A DNA stretch of 64,000 nucleotides from an uncultured Serinicoccus sp. (GCF_947500995.1 NZ_CANMUA010000004.1:186001-250000), one strand, 5' to 3'; numbered from the stretch's first letter, positions 33,111-46,631 are shown. Notes: generated by a model from the letters alone, not told the origin. A program made the numbers and translations.

Positions 33111-33713
33111 TCACCGCTGGGGACGACCCGCCAGTCCGCTGAGCGCGTCCTGCAGCTGACGTCGGCCACCGCGGTTCCAGGGCATCCGCATGAGGGCCTG
33201 CCCCATGGCGCAGGTGTTGCTGAGCGCCGCGAAGGTCAGCCCGCCGCCGATCCCGGCGGCCACCCACTTGGCGCCCGGCACCACGGTGCTCGCCAGGACC
33301 GACGTGAGGACGATGCCTCCGGCGACCAGGCGGACCTGTCGTTCCAGCTCCCAGGGCCCCGCGGTCTCGCGGACCTCGCCGCCGGTGCCGGACCAGGCCT
33401 GGATCCCCCCGGAGAGCACGTGCATCCCGGTGCCGCCGGTGCCCGCCAATGCCTGGGCGGCAGCGGCGGCCCGGGCCCCGGACCGGCACACGAGCACGAC
33501 GTCCTGATCGAGGTGGTCGGCGACCGAGCGCGCGTGCTCGGTCAGCGTGGCCAGGGGGATGTTGTAGGACCCGGGCACGTGCCCGGCGGCGAACTCGCCG
33601 GGCGTGCGCACGTCGAGGACGCGGGGGGCGGCATCGCCGGCCAGCCACGTGCGCAGCTCGCCGGCGCTGACCTCGACGGGGTGGGCGGTGGTACGCGTGG
33701 GGGCAGTGCTCAT
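33111..33713 (-). CDS. Rhodanese domain fused to DUF2892 membrane anchor (YgaP-like)
   Basis: This 200-residue protein has a rhodanese domain (about 10-105) with the active-site cysteine in VLVCRSGARAAAA, then a DUF2892 double helix (about 130-180, VRLVAGGIVLTSVLAS and GIGGGLTFAALSNTCAMG). YgaP-type proteins move sulfane sulfur at the membrane. It follows the MBL-rhodanese dioxygenase gene across a 135-bp G-rich spacer and should share its operators. The ATG at 33713 is preceded by an AGGAG site. Confidence 0.88.
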   Translation of the reverse strand: MSTAPTRTTAHPVEVSAGELRTWLAGDAAPRVLDVRTPGEFAAGHVPGSYNIPLATLTEHARSVADHLDQDVVLVCRSGARAAAAAQALAGTGGTGMHVLSGGIQAWSGTGGEVRETAGPWELERQVRLVAGGIVLTSVLASTVVPGAKWVAAGIGGGLTFAALSNTCAMGQALMRMPWNRGGRRQLQDALSGLAGRPQR

Positions 33714-33848
33714 GCTGGAGGGACTCCTCGTGAGGGTGGGGCGGGTTCCGGACCGGCGCACGGTGCGACGGCAGGGACGGACGGGGACAGGTGGGGACGG
33801 GACCCGGACGGGTGGGGAGGGATCAGGGATGTGGGGCCGGTGGAGGGC

Positions 33849-35572
<1,724 letters not shown>

Positions 35573-35624
35573 GGCCCGTCGCCCCCGGCCGCTCCCCTGG
35601 CCCGGCGCCACGGCACCGGACCCG

Positions 35625-36245
35625 TCACTGGAAGGGCGAGGGATCGCCCGAGCCCACCCGCAGCACCTCGGCGTACCCCTGCGAGAGGTCGACCACGGTC
35701 GTGGGCTCGCAGCCCGTCTGGTCCCCGTCGACGACGACGTCCACGAGGTGGTCCAGGCGCTCCTTGACCTCCCAGCCGTAGCCCAGCGGCTCGTCCTCGC
35801 CGGGCATGAGCAGCGTGCTGGTCAGCAGCGGCTCGCCCATCTCCGAGAGCAGCTGGCGGCAGATCGGTGCCTGGGGGATGCGGACCCCCACCGTCTTCTT
35901 CTTCGGGTGCAGGAGGCGCCGGGGCACCTCCTTGGTCGCCGGGAGGATGAAGGTGTAGCAGCCGGGGGTGGCCGCCTTGACCGTCCGGAAGACCGCGGTG
36001 TCGAGCTGCACGAACTGGCCGAGCTGGGAGAAGTCGGCGCACATGAGGGTGAAGTGGTGCCGTTCGTCGAGCTGGCGGATGGAAAGGATCCGCGCCTTGG
36101 CGTCCGGGTCGTCCAGCCGCGCACCCAGGCTGTAGCAGGCGTCGGTGGGGAAGGCCACCAGCCCGCCCTCGCCGAGGACCTGCGCCACCTGCCGGACGAG
36201 CCGGGGCTGGGGGTCGACCGGGTGGATGTCGAGGAAGCGTGCCAT
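35625..36245 (-). CDS. Sua5/YciO/YrdC family protein (threonylcarbamoyl-AMP synthase-like)
   Basis: This 206-residue protein has the YrdC fold with LVAFPTDACYSLGARLDDP, the KARILSIRQLDERHHFTLM segment and YTFILPATKEVPRRLLHPKKKTVGVR. The family makes L-threonylcarbamoyl-AMP for tRNA t6A37. The sequence is nearer the YciO branch, whose in vivo role is less clear, so the t6A assignment is likely but not secure. TAGAGT lies 6 bases before the ATG. Confidence 0.8.
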   Translation of the reverse strand: MARFLDIHPVDPQPRLVRQVAQVLGEGGLVAFPTDACYSLGARLDDPDAKARILSIRQLDERHHFTLMCADFSQLGQFVQLDTAVFRTVKAATPGCYTFILPATKEVPRRLLHPKKKTVGVRIPQAPICRQLLSEMGEPLLTSTLLMPGEDEPLGYGWEVKERLDHLVDVVVDGDQTGCEPTTVVDLSQGYAEVLRVGSGDPSPFQ

Positions 36246-36310
36246 CGTCCGACTCTAGCCATCCGGCGAGGCCCGGAACAGGGGCAGGACGGTCGGCCGC
36301 CGGGCTGCGG

Positions 36311-37123
36311 TCAGCCGGCCGGCAGGAAGTGGCGCAGCGTCGCCGTGAACGCCTCCGGCTGCTCGGAGTGCACCCAGTGCCCGGCACCCTTGATGGTGAC
36401 CTGGACGGTGCGGGGGAAGAGCGCCCGCATCGGGCCCTCCTGCTCGGGCGTGATGTAGTCCGACTCGCTCCCACCGACCCACAGGACCGGCCCCTCGAAG
36501 GTCCGGCCGCCGTGCGGGACGTCCCCGGTGATGGTGCCGAGGTCGCGCAGCAGCACCTCGAGGTTCGGCTGCCAGCCGAAGGTGTGCGTCTCGGGGTCGC
36601 GACGCAGGTTCTGCAGCAGGAAGCCGCGCAGCATGCGCGAGTCCACGGCAGCGGCCAGCTCGGCGTCGGCCTGGCCGTGCGAGCTGATCGCCTCGAGGTC
36701 GATCGCGAGCATCGCGGAGATGAGGTGCTCGAACTCCCCCACCTGCCCAGCCCCCGTGGGGCTGACGTCGACCACGACCAGCCGGTCGACGAGCTCCGGT
36801 GCCGTGAGGGCGGCGGTCATGGCGGTCTTGCCGCCCATCGAGTGTCCGACGAGGTGCACGGGTCCGTCGGCCGCGAGGACCCGCAGCTGCTCGACGAGCA
36901 GCCCTGCGGCGGTCGAGTAGTCGATGCGCTCGGTCCACGGGGACCCGCCGTGGTCGGGCATGTCGAGCAGGACGCACCGCAGGTCCGGCTGCAGGGCCTT
37001 GGCGATGCCGGTGAAGTTGCGGCCCCGGCCCAGCAGGCCGTGGCAGAAGACCACCGTGGGTCCGTCGTCACCGATGACGGTCTGGGCGAGCGGGCCGGTC
37101 GGGGCGTCGGGTGCGGAGGTCAC
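36311..37123 (-). CDS. Alpha/beta-hydrolase (YbfF-like esterase)
   Basis: This 270-residue hydrolase has CHGLLGRGRNFTGIAKAL at the oxyanion region, GHSMGG with the nucleophile S95, and the catalytic histidine in GAGHWVHSEQP. The layout is that of the YbfF/ABHD11-type acyl-ester hydrolases. Substrate unknown. The GTG at 37123 follows TAGGCT by 6 bases, and that box overlaps the stop codon of the upstream GNAT gene. Confidence 0.83.
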   Translation of the reverse strand: MTSAPDAPTGPLAQTVIGDDGPTVVFCHGLLGRGRNFTGIAKALQPDLRCVLLDMPDHGGSPWTERIDYSTAAGLLVEQLRVLAADGPVHLVGHSMGGKTAMTAALTAPELVDRLVVVDVSPTGAGQVGEFEHLISAMLAIDLEAISSHGQADAELAAAVDSRMLRGFLLQNLRRDPETHTFGWQPNLEVLLRDLGTITGDVPHGGRTFEGPVLWVGGSESDYITPEQEGPMRALFPRTVQVTIKGAGHWVHSEQPEAFTATLRHFLPAG

Positions 37124-37132
37124 CCGACCAGC

Positions 37133-38122
37133 CTAGGACGACGGAGGGAGCGGCCGACGCATGGCCGACGTGGCGTGCTTGTGCGCGAACCCGAGGCGCT
37201 CGTAGAGCCGGGTCGCCCCGGTGAGGCTGGCGGAGTCCACGTCCAGCTCGATGACGTCGACGTCGCCGCTGCGCCCGGCCTCCTCGATGGTCCGGGCCAG
37301 GGCGGCCGCCGCGATCCCGCGCCCCCGCGCCTCCGGGATCGTGCCGAGGATGGTGACGTAGGCCTCCCGGTCGACCCACTGGCCGACCATGACGTAGGCC
37401 AGGACCTGTCCGGCCAGCTCCCCGTCGAGCCCGCAGGCCAGGGTGGACAGCCCGGGCCGGGAGCTGCGCGAGGCCCAGTGCTCGTGCCAGTGCTCGGGTG
37501 ACTGCTGCCCGGATCCCCAGTGGTCGCGGAAGGCGGCGTTGTGGGCCAGACGCACGGCCTCCTCGTCCTCCTCCCGGGGCGCGCGCAGCTCCACACCCTC
37601 GACCGGCCCGACCACCGGGGCGTCGGTCACCGGACGGGTCAGCAGGTTGAACCAGCGCGCCACGGCATACCCGCGCTCGGTGAGCAGCTGCTGCGCCGAG
37701 GAGTCCTGCCTCCCGCCACCGGCGGACAGGTAGCCCGGGACCCCGGGGTGGCGCTGCGCCACGAGCTGGGTGGCCCGCGGCTCGAGCCGGTCCAGCAGCT
37801 CGGTGCCCAGGCCGCGCCCCCGGTGGTCGGCGTGCACGCCGCCGCCGAGGTAACCCCGGGCCTGACCCTCGTGGTCCGTCGACGGCGGGGCGAAGGCGAG
37901 GCCGTAGCCGACCATGGCGTCGCCCGCCCAGACCGCCCAGGAGTCCTGGCTCGGGTCGTGCCCGGGGGTGCGCAGCTCCTCCGCGAGGTCCTCGGCGGAC
38001 AGGAACTCCTCCGTCCCGTCGACGACCGCCAGGTGGTTGACCAGCTCGGCCCACGCCGAGACGTGCTCGTCCCCCAGCCTGCTCCAACGGTATGCCGTGC
38101 CCGGCGCCATGTCCTCGTCCAT
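37133..38122 (-). CDS. Tandem GNAT acetyltransferase
   Basis: This 329-residue protein has two GNAT domains: the first with HADHRGRGLGTELLDRLE (about 95-115), the second with IPEARGRGIAAAALARTIEE (about 260-280). The tandem layout recalls mycothiol synthase MshD, expected in a mycothiol-producing actinobacterium, but I cannot confirm that from residues alone. A TAGGAG lies just before the ATG. Downstream is the hydrolase gene with its own promoter. Confidence 0.8.
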   Translation of the reverse strand: MDEDMAPGTAYRWSRLGDEHVSAWAELVNHLAVVDGTEEFLSAEDLAEELRTPGHDPSQDSWAVWAGDAMVGYGLAFAPPSTDHEGQARGYLGGGVHADHRGRGLGTELLDRLEPRATQLVAQRHPGVPGYLSAGGGRQDSSAQQLLTERGYAVARWFNLLTRPVTDAPVVGPVEGVELRAPREEDEEAVRLAHNAAFRDHWGSGQQSPEHWHEHWASRSSRPGLSTLACGLDGELAGQVLAYVMVGQWVDREAYVTILGTIPEARGRGIAAAALARTIEEAGRSGDVDVIELDVDSASLTGATRLYERLGFAHKHATSAMRRPLPPSS

Positions 38123-38193
38123 GCTCCTAGCCTGCCCGACGGCACCGACGGACCTCCACCGGTTTGTCGGGGGCCGTCTGCCACCATGGGGCC

Positions 38194-38913
38194 ATGCGTG
38201 ACCTGTGGCACTACATCGGGATCACCCCGGCCGGGGCGATCGCCGTGGTGCTCAGCACGGTCACCATCTACTTCGTCTTCGGCGCGGTGCTGCGGCTGTG
38301 GGGCCAGCGCCTCTACTCCAGCCCGCGCAGCCTCGACCTCGCCATCGTCACCGTGCTGGGCGCCATCGTCGGCCGGTCCACGATGGGCCACGTGCCGACC
38401 CTGACCGGGGGGCTCATCGCGCTGGGCACCCTGGCCACCCTGGAGGTGCTCTTCCGCAACCTGCGCCGGCTGCCGCTGCCCCAGCTGGACGAGCAGTCGC
38501 GCGCCCGCGCCGCCGTGCTCGTGGTGGCGGGCAAGGTGCAGACCGACACCATGCGGACCTACGGGCTGACGACGCCCATGCTGTGGAGCGCCCTGCGTCA
38601 GGCGGGCGTCAGCCACCTCGCCCAGGTGGCCCTGGTGGTCCTGGAGCCGAACGGCCAGATCTCGGTGGTCCGGGCGGGGCAGCCGATCCACCCACGGGCC
38701 CTGCTCGGGGTCAAGGGGGCGCACCGGGTGCAGGAGCACCTGCGCGGCGCGGGCCACCTGCACACCGGCCACGCCGAGCAGCCCCGGGCCGCCCACCCCT
38801 CGGAGCCGACGTCCGGCTCCTCACCGCGCAGCGTCCCGGCCCCGGGTCAGGGCGTAGCCGACCAGCCCCAGGGCGAGGACGGCCAGACCTCCGGCGACGG
38901 CGGACCCCGGTAG
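38194..38913 (+). CDS. DUF421 family membrane protein
   Basis: This 239-residue protein has three N-terminal helices (about 10-90) followed by the DUF421 (YetF-like) cytoplasmic beta/alpha domain with LRQAGVSHLAQVALVVLEPNGQ. The last 60 residues (HTGHAEQPRAAHPSEPTSGS onward) are low-complexity and overlap the 3' end of the convergent APC gene by 93 bases, so the tail may be a recent stop-codon loss. Function of the family is unclear. The GTG/ATG choice is certain only to within the first ten codons. Confidence 0.78.
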   Translation: MRDLWHYIGITPAGAIAVVLSTVTIYFVFGAVLRLWGQRLYSSPRSLDLAIVTVLGAIVGRSTMGHVPTLTGGLIALGTLATLEVLFRNLRRLPLPQLDEQSRARAAVLVVAGKVQTDTMRTYGLTTPMLWSALRQAGVSHLAQVALVVLEPNGQISVVRAGQPIHPRALLGVKGAHRVQEHLRGAGHLHTGHAEQPRAAHPSEPTSGSSPRSVPAPGQGVADQPQGEDGQTSGDGGPR

Positions 38914-40101
38914 GGCGAGGGCCAGCGTCAGGCACCCGGCCAGGCCGAGCCCGGGCACCCAGGGAGCCCCGCGCCACTGCCCCCGCAGCGTGAGGGCGCT
39001 GGCGTTGGCGACCGCGTAGTAGAGCAGCACCCCGAAGCTGGAGAAGGCGATGGCCCCGCGCAGGTCCGCGAGGAGGACCACCACGAGCAGCACCGCGCCG
39101 ACCACCAGCTCGGCCGTCCGGGGCACCCGGCGCGGCCCGGAGAGGGTGGCCCACGCCCGCGGCAGGTGCCCGTCCCGGGCCATGGCGACGGTCGTCCGCG
39201 AGATGCCGAGCAGCAGGTTGAGCAGGGCACCGAGGGCCGCGAGCCCGGCCACCACCCGGACCACCCCCTCCCCCGGTCCGGGGAGGGCCACCGCCGCCAG
39301 GGCGGCCACGGGGGCCGAGGAGCCCGCGAGGGCCTCCACCCCCAGACCGCGCAGCAGGCCCACCGCGAGGAGCAGGTAGACCACGAGGACCACCGTCAGC
39401 GAGATGCCCACCGCGCGGGGGATCGTCCGCCGCGGGTCCCGGACCTCCTCGCCGAGGGTGGCGATGCGGGCGTAGCCGGCGAAGGCGAAGAAGAACAGGC
39501 CCGCACCCTGCAGCAGGCCGAGGACGTCGTCGCCGAGCGTCACCGGGACGGTCCCGGGCGCCGGGGTGCCAGGCAGGCCGGCCGCGACGAGGACCCCCAG
39601 GAGGGTGGCGAGGACGACCCCGACGACCACCCGGGTGACGCCGGCGGAGCGCTGCACCCCCGCGAGGTTGAGCGCCGTCACCGCGACCACGGTGACGACG
39701 GCCGCGGTCCTCTCCCGGCCCGGTGCCAGGTAGGCGGCGGCCGTCATGGCCATGGCGGCGCACGAGGCCGTCTTGCCGACGACGAAGGTCCACCCGGCGA
39801 GGTATCCCCAGAGCGGGCCGAGCCGCTCGCGGCCGTAGACGTAGGCACCGCCGGCGGCGGGGTGGCGTGCCGCGAGCGCCGCGGAGGACAGCGCGTTGCA
39901 CGTGGCGACCGCCCCGGCGAGGAGCACCGCGACGAGGACCGACACGCCGGCGGCCTGCGTGGCCGGTCCCCAGACCGCGAACACCCCGGCCCCCAGCATG
40001 GCCCCCAGCCCGACCCCCACGGCGTCGCGCAGGGTGAGGGTGCGCAGCAGACCCTCCCCCACGCCACCCGCGCCACCCGGGGAGGGACCGGGCGACGGCA
40101 T
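38821..40101 (-). CDS. APC-superfamily amino acid permease
   Basis: This 426-residue transporter has twelve hydrophobic segments and the APC start LRDAVGVGLGAMLGAGVFAVWG, with FFFAFAGYARIATLGEEVRDPRRTIPRA in helix 6. It should exchange or import amino acids or amines; substrate unknown. The ATG at 40101 lies inside a GGTATGCC octamer (on its strand). Its last 31 codons overlap the DUF421 gene tail on the other strand. It is 18 bp downstream of the OsmC gene on the same strand. Confidence 0.85.
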   Translation of the reverse strand: MPSPGPSPGGAGGVGEGLLRTLTLRDAVGVGLGAMLGAGVFAVWGPATQAAGVSVLVAVLLAGAVATCNALSSAALAARHPAAGGAYVYGRERLGPLWGYLAGWTFVVGKTASCAAMAMTAAAYLAPGRERTAAVVTVVAVTALNLAGVQRSAGVTRVVVGVVLATLLGVLVAAGLPGTPAPGTVPVTLGDDVLGLLQGAGLFFFAFAGYARIATLGEEVRDPRRTIPRAVGISLTVVLVVYLLLAVGLLRGLGVEALAGSSAPVAALAAVALPGPGEGVVRVVAGLAALGALLNLLLGISRTTVAMARDGHLPRAWATLSGPRRVPRTAELVVGAVLLVVVLLADLRGAIAFSSFGVLLYYAVANASALTLRGQWRGAPWVPGLGLAGCLTLALALPGSAVAGGLAVLALGLVGYALTRGRDAAR

Positions 40102-40118
40102 ACCGCGACCGGCTCGGC

Positions 40119-40550
40119 TCAGCGGATCTCGAAGTCGACCGGCGTCGGCAGGGCGACCGTCCGGGAGACGGTGCACAGCCGGTCGCGGGACTTGGCGACG
40201 GCGTCGGGCAGCCGGTCGCGCGCCTTCTGACCGCCCGGTCCCTCCGGGAAGTTCACCTGCACGGTGACCGTGACCGGCCCGAGGTGGTTGCCGTCGGCGT
40301 CCCGCAGCTTCTCGGCCCCGGCCGAGATCTCGAAGGACGACGGCTCGGCCTTGCGCGAGGTGAGCAGGTCGATGTCGATGCCGGAGCAGCCGGCCACCGC
40401 CACGAGCAGGAGCTCGACCGGCGAGAACGCCGTCCCGTCCTCCCCGGCGCCCATACCCACCGGGATCGACCCGCCACGCGCGTTGACCGCCTCGAACTGG
40501 CCGGGCCCGGTGCGGGTCAGGGACACGGAGCGGTAGCTGTCATCAGGCAT
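40119..40550 (-). CDS. OsmC family peroxiredoxin-like protein
   Basis: This 143-residue protein has the OsmC fold with its two cysteines, one in VAGCSGIDIDLL and one in RDRLCTVSRT. OsmC/Ohr proteins reduce organic or fatty acid hydroperoxides. The redox partner is unknown; in actinobacteria it may be lipoylated proteins or mycothiol. It is divergent from the histidine phosphatase gene across only 18 bp, and both strands carry a TANNNT box there. Confidence 0.86.
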   Translation of the reverse strand: MPDDSYRSVSLTRTGPGQFEAVNARGGSIPVGMGAGEDGTAFSPVELLLVAVAGCSGIDIDLLTSRKAEPSSFEISAGAEKLRDADGNHLGPVTVTVQVNFPEGPGGQKARDRLPDAVAKSRDRLCTVSRTVALPTPVDFEIR

Positions 40551-40568
40551 GTGGGTAGTGTGCCAGGA

Positions 40569-41192
40569 ATGGACGACCCCACCAGCGAGATCCCCGGCCC
40601 TGCCATCCCCCCGCACCGCCTCGTGCTGATCCGGCACGGCGAGACCGAGTGGTCGCGCTCCGGCCAGCACACCGGCCTCACCGACCTGCCGCTGCTGCCC
40701 GAGGGCGAGGAGGCGGCCAGCGGGCTGCAGAAGGTGCTCGAGGGGCGGACCTTCGCCCACGTCCGCTGCTCGCCGCTGCAGCGCGCCCGGCACACCGCGC
40801 AGCTCGCGGGCCTGCGGGTCGACGAGATCGACGAGGACCTCAAGGAGTGGGACTACGGCGGCTACGAGGGGCGCAGCACCCCGGACATCCGCCGGGAGCT
40901 GGGCTACCGGTGGAACGTCTTCCACCACGGGGTCGTCCCCGGCGACACCCCGGGCGAGACCGTGGAGCAGGTCTCCGGGCGCGCCAGCGTCGTGCTCGAG
41001 CGGGTGTGGCCCCATCTCTTCGAGGGGGACGTGGCCCTCGTCGGCCACGGGCACGCGCTGCGCATCCTCACCAGCGTCTACCTGAGGCAGGCCCCGCGGT
41101 TCGGCCAGCACCTGACCTTCGAGGTCGGCTCCGTGGCCATCCTGGGCCACCACCGCGAGCAGCCCACGGTGGAGGCCTGGAACCACCGCTAG
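40569..41192 (+). CDS. Histidine phosphatase family protein
   Basis: This 207-residue protein begins with the RHGETEW phosphohistidine motif (about 22-28), has GYEGRSTPDIRREL in the middle and a second catalytic histidine in LVGHGHALRI. It resembles acid phosphatases or phosphoglycerate mutase-like enzymes; substrate unknown. TAGTGT lies 7 bases before the ATG. The stop codon overlaps the stop of the convergent GCS2 gene within CTAG. Confidence 0.86.
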   Translation: MDDPTSEIPGPAIPPHRLVLIRHGETEWSRSGQHTGLTDLPLLPEGEEAASGLQKVLEGRTFAHVRCSPLQRARHTAQLAGLRVDEIDEDLKEWDYGGYEGRSTPDIRRELGYRWNVFHHGVVPGDTPGETVEQVSGRASVVLERVWPHLFEGDVALVGHGHALRILTSVYLRQAPRFGQHLTFEVGSVAILGHHREQPTVEAWNHR

Positions 41193-42733
41193 GCCGAGCG
41201 CTCCGCGACGTCCTGCCGGTCCCCGGTCACAGGGTGCTCGGCCTGGACGTCCGGCACGTCCCACAGGTGCACCGGGGTGTTCTCCTCGGAGTGGTCGAGG
41301 TAGTGCCCGAACATGGCGCGCAGCGCCTCCGGTCGGGACCAGCCGGCGGCCTCGTAGGCCTCGGTGACCGCCACCTGCCAGCTCGCCCCGTTGGTCCGCG
41401 CCCGGCAGCGGCCCTCGATGACGGACAGGTAGTGGCTGCGGACCTCACGCCGCAGCCCCAGGGCAGCCAGGCCGTCGTCGGCGACCGACAGCAGGTGGTC
41501 GGCCACCAGGTCGACGGCCGGCAGGGTGCCGACACCGGGCCAGACCTGGGTCGCCGCGATGCCGTGCTTGGCCGCCTCCCGGAAGTTGCGGTCGGCGTCC
41601 GCGAAGGACATCTTGGTCCAGATGGGGCGACCGCTGGTCGTGAAGGACTCCAGCAGCCCGTAGTAGAAGCAGGCGTTGGCGACCGTGTCGACGGCGGTGG
41701 GACCCGCGGGCAGCACGCGGTTCTCCACCCGCAGGTGCGGGACGCCCTGGGTCGTGTCGTAGATCGGACGGTTCCAGCGCCATACCGTGCCGTTGTGCAG
41801 CTTGAGGTCGAGCAGGTGGGGCACCCCGCCGGCCGCGAGCACCGCCTTGGCGTCCTCGTCCGAGCTCTCCGGCAGCAGCGCCGGGAAGGACCGGACGTTC
41901 TCCTCGAAGAGGTCGAAGATCGAGGTGATCCACGTGCGCCCGAAGTAGGCGCGGGGGCGGACGCCCTGGTGCTTGAGCTCGATCGAGCGGGTGTCCGTCA
42001 TCTGCGTGAACAGCGGGATGCGGGTCTCGGCCCACAGCCGCTTGCCGAAGAGGTAGGGCGAGTTGGCGCCGACGGCGATCTGCAGGCTGGAGATGACCGT
42101 CGCGGCGTTCCAGTAGACCGGGAAGTCCAGCGGCGTGACCTGCTGGTGCAGCTGGACCGAGGTGCACCCCGACAGCGGCCCGATGGTGTCGTGGTAGCTC
42201 TCGACCCGCTCCCCCGTCGGCCCCTCGATCTCCAGCTCCAGCCCCTCGCCGCGCTCCCGGATGAGGGAGTCGTTGAGCGCGGTGTAGCGCACCCCGTCGG
42301 ACAGCCACGGCTGGTCGAAGAGCTCGGCCTGCAGGGTGGGGACGACCCCCACCGAGGCGACCCGGCAGTCGTGGCCGCGGGCCGCGTCACCGGCGCGCCG
42401 CAGCGACTGGGACAGCCAGCGCTCCAGCCGTACGGCCTGGTCGCCGGCCATCGGCCGCGGGGGCACGTTGAGCTCGATGTTGTAGCGCCCGACCTCGGTC
42501 TGGAAGTCGCCGTCGCCGATGTCGGCCAGCACCTCGCGGTTGCGCAGCGCCGGGTCCAGCGTCTCCTCGTCCACGAGGTTGAGCTCGATCTCCAGGCCCA
42601 TCTGCGGTCGGGTGAAGTCGAACCGGCTCCCCTCGAGCATCTGCTCGAAGCAGTCGAGGTCGTCGCGGACCTTGGCGCGGAACGCCATCCGCTGCTCCCG
42701 CGTGAACTCGCTGTGACTCACCTCTTGGCCCAT
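41189..42733 (-). CDS. Glutamate-cysteine ligase family (GCS2) protein
   Basis: This 514-residue protein has the GCS2 fold: GLEIELNLVDE near residue 46, GDFQTEVGRYNIELNVPP, HQQVTPLDFPVYWNAA and TMKLHNGTVWRWNRP-like substrate regions (LKLHNGTVWRWNRPIY). Family members make gamma-glutamylcysteine. Actinobacteria mostly use mycothiol, so an ergothioneine route (EgtA) or another glutamyl ligase is equally possible. Its stop overlaps that of the histidine phosphatase (CTAG). Confidence 0.8.
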   Translation of the reverse strand: MGQEVSHSEFTREQRMAFRAKVRDDLDCFEQMLEGSRFDFTRPQMGLEIELNLVDEETLDPALRNREVLADIGDGDFQTEVGRYNIELNVPPRPMAGDQAVRLERWLSQSLRRAGDAARGHDCRVASVGVVPTLQAELFDQPWLSDGVRYTALNDSLIRERGEGLELEIEGPTGERVESYHDTIGPLSGCTSVQLHQQVTPLDFPVYWNAATVISSLQIAVGANSPYLFGKRLWAETRIPLFTQMTDTRSIELKHQGVRPRAYFGRTWITSIFDLFEENVRSFPALLPESSDEDAKAVLAAGGVPHLLDLKLHNGTVWRWNRPIYDTTQGVPHLRVENRVLPAGPTAVDTVANACFYYGLLESFTTSGRPIWTKMSFADADRNFREAAKHGIAATQVWPGVGTLPAVDLVADHLLSVADDGLAALGLRREVRSHYLSVIEGRCRARTNGASWQVAVTEAYEAAGWSRPEALRAMFGHYLDHSEENTPVHLWDVPDVQAEHPVTGDRQDVAERSA

Positions 42734-42791
42734 GCGCTGAATCCTCACACACTGGGGGCTGCATGACCACCACCACCGACGAGCGGCGCGC

Positions 42792-45698
<2,907 letters not shown>

Positions 45699-45751
45699 GG
45701 ACGGAGGGCTCCTTCGGGCTCGGGCCTGCGCTGGCACCTCCCCCTCTGCCG

Positions 45752-45767
45752 GTCCCGCGCACGGGAC
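45752..45767 (-). promoter_or_regulatory. Hairpin in the gcvP leader after the riboswitch
   Basis: GTCCCG and CGGGAC (45752-45757 with 45762-45767) enclose a 4-base loop directly after the aptamer and before the gcvP start. It may be the expression platform that couples glycine binding to transcription or translation. Confidence 0.5.
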
Positions 45768-45770
45768 GTT

Positions 45771-45872
45771 CCAGAGTTGCCTGCTTCGCGTGGTCCCGGG
45801 CGCCTGAGAGCTTGGTGGGGAGTATGCCCCTTCGGCGCCTCACCGCTGCAGGGTGAGGACTCTCCCACGCGA
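45771..45872 (-). promoter_or_regulatory. Glycine riboswitch (single aptamer) upstream of gcvP
   Basis: Read on the - strand the leader has the ordered glycine-aptamer motifs GGGAGAGTCCTC, GCGCCGAAGGGGCAT, CTCTCAGGCGCC and a closing GCAACTCTGGAA. These match the GCVT element consensus, with one aptamer rather than the tandem pair. A promoter with -10 TAGATT (45889-45894) and -35-like TCGACC lies 16 bases apart just upstream. It should activate gcvP when glycine is high. Confidence 0.88.
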
Positions 45873-45934
45873 CGTCGTCGGCGTGACCAATCTAGCACCG
45901 GTCTGGCCCAGGTCGACCCCGGCGGGCCTGCCGG

Positions 45935-46528
45935 TCAGGAGGTCTTGCGGGCCCGTCGGCGAGCGGACAGCTCGTCGCCCGGGTGCTCGCCGACCGGGGC
46001 GTCGGCGCGCTCGCTGGGCAGCTGGGCGAGCTGGCCCTCGACCTCGCGCCAGACGCTGCCGACCGCGATGCCGAAGACGCCCTGGCCCCCGCGCACCAGG
46101 TCGATGACCTCGTCGTCGCTGGTGCACTCGTAGACGCTCGCCCCGTCGCTCATGAGGGTGATGTGCGCCAGGTCCTGGACGCCGCGCTCGCGCAGGGCCG
46201 TCACCGCCACCCGGATCTGCTGCAGCGAGACCCCGGTGTCGAGCAGCCGCTTGATGATCTTGAGCACGAGGATGTCGCGGAAGCTGTAGAGCCGCTGCGT
46301 GCCCGAGCCGGAGGGGTTGCGCACCGAGGGCTCCAGCAGGCCGGTGCGGGCCCAGTAGTCGAGCTGGCGGTAGGTGACGCCGGCGGCGCCGCAGACCGTG
46401 GGGCCGCGGTAGCCGATCCCGTCGTCCAGCGCAGCGGTGTCCTCGGTGAACAGCAGCCCCTGCGAGGCGGCCGGCTGGTCCACCGGGCGTTCGCTCGACC
46501 CGCCCGGCGCGTCTGCTCCAGCGTTCAC
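45935..46528 (-). CDS. MerR-family regulator (Rv1830-like)
   Basis: This 197-residue regulator has a MerR winged helix (about 42-110) with VTYRQLDYWARTGLLEPSVR and the RLYSFRDILVLKIIKRLLDTGVSL recognition arm. The C-terminal half lacks metal-binding cysteines. Its place next to DUF151, FtsR and GarA equals Mtb Rv1830. The GTG at 46528 has a GAGGAGG site 6 bases upstream. Target unknown; cell division or glycine metabolism are possible by neighbourhood only. Confidence 0.85.
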   Translation of the reverse strand: MNAGADAPGGSSERPVDQPAASQGLLFTEDTAALDDGIGYRGPTVCGAAGVTYRQLDYWARTGLLEPSVRNPSGSGTQRLYSFRDILVLKIIKRLLDTGVSLQQIRVAVTALRERGVQDLAHITLMSDGASVYECTSDDEVIDLVRGGQGVFGIAVGSVWREVEGQLAQLPSERADAPVGEHPGDELSARRRARKTS

Positions 46529-46631
46529 CGGTCCTCCTCGCAGTTGTGACTCGTGTGGCTGAGGTGCCGCATGGGCACGGGTCGACGGTATGCGCAGCGG
46601 CACCCCTGGTCAACGACGCCACGCCGGGACA

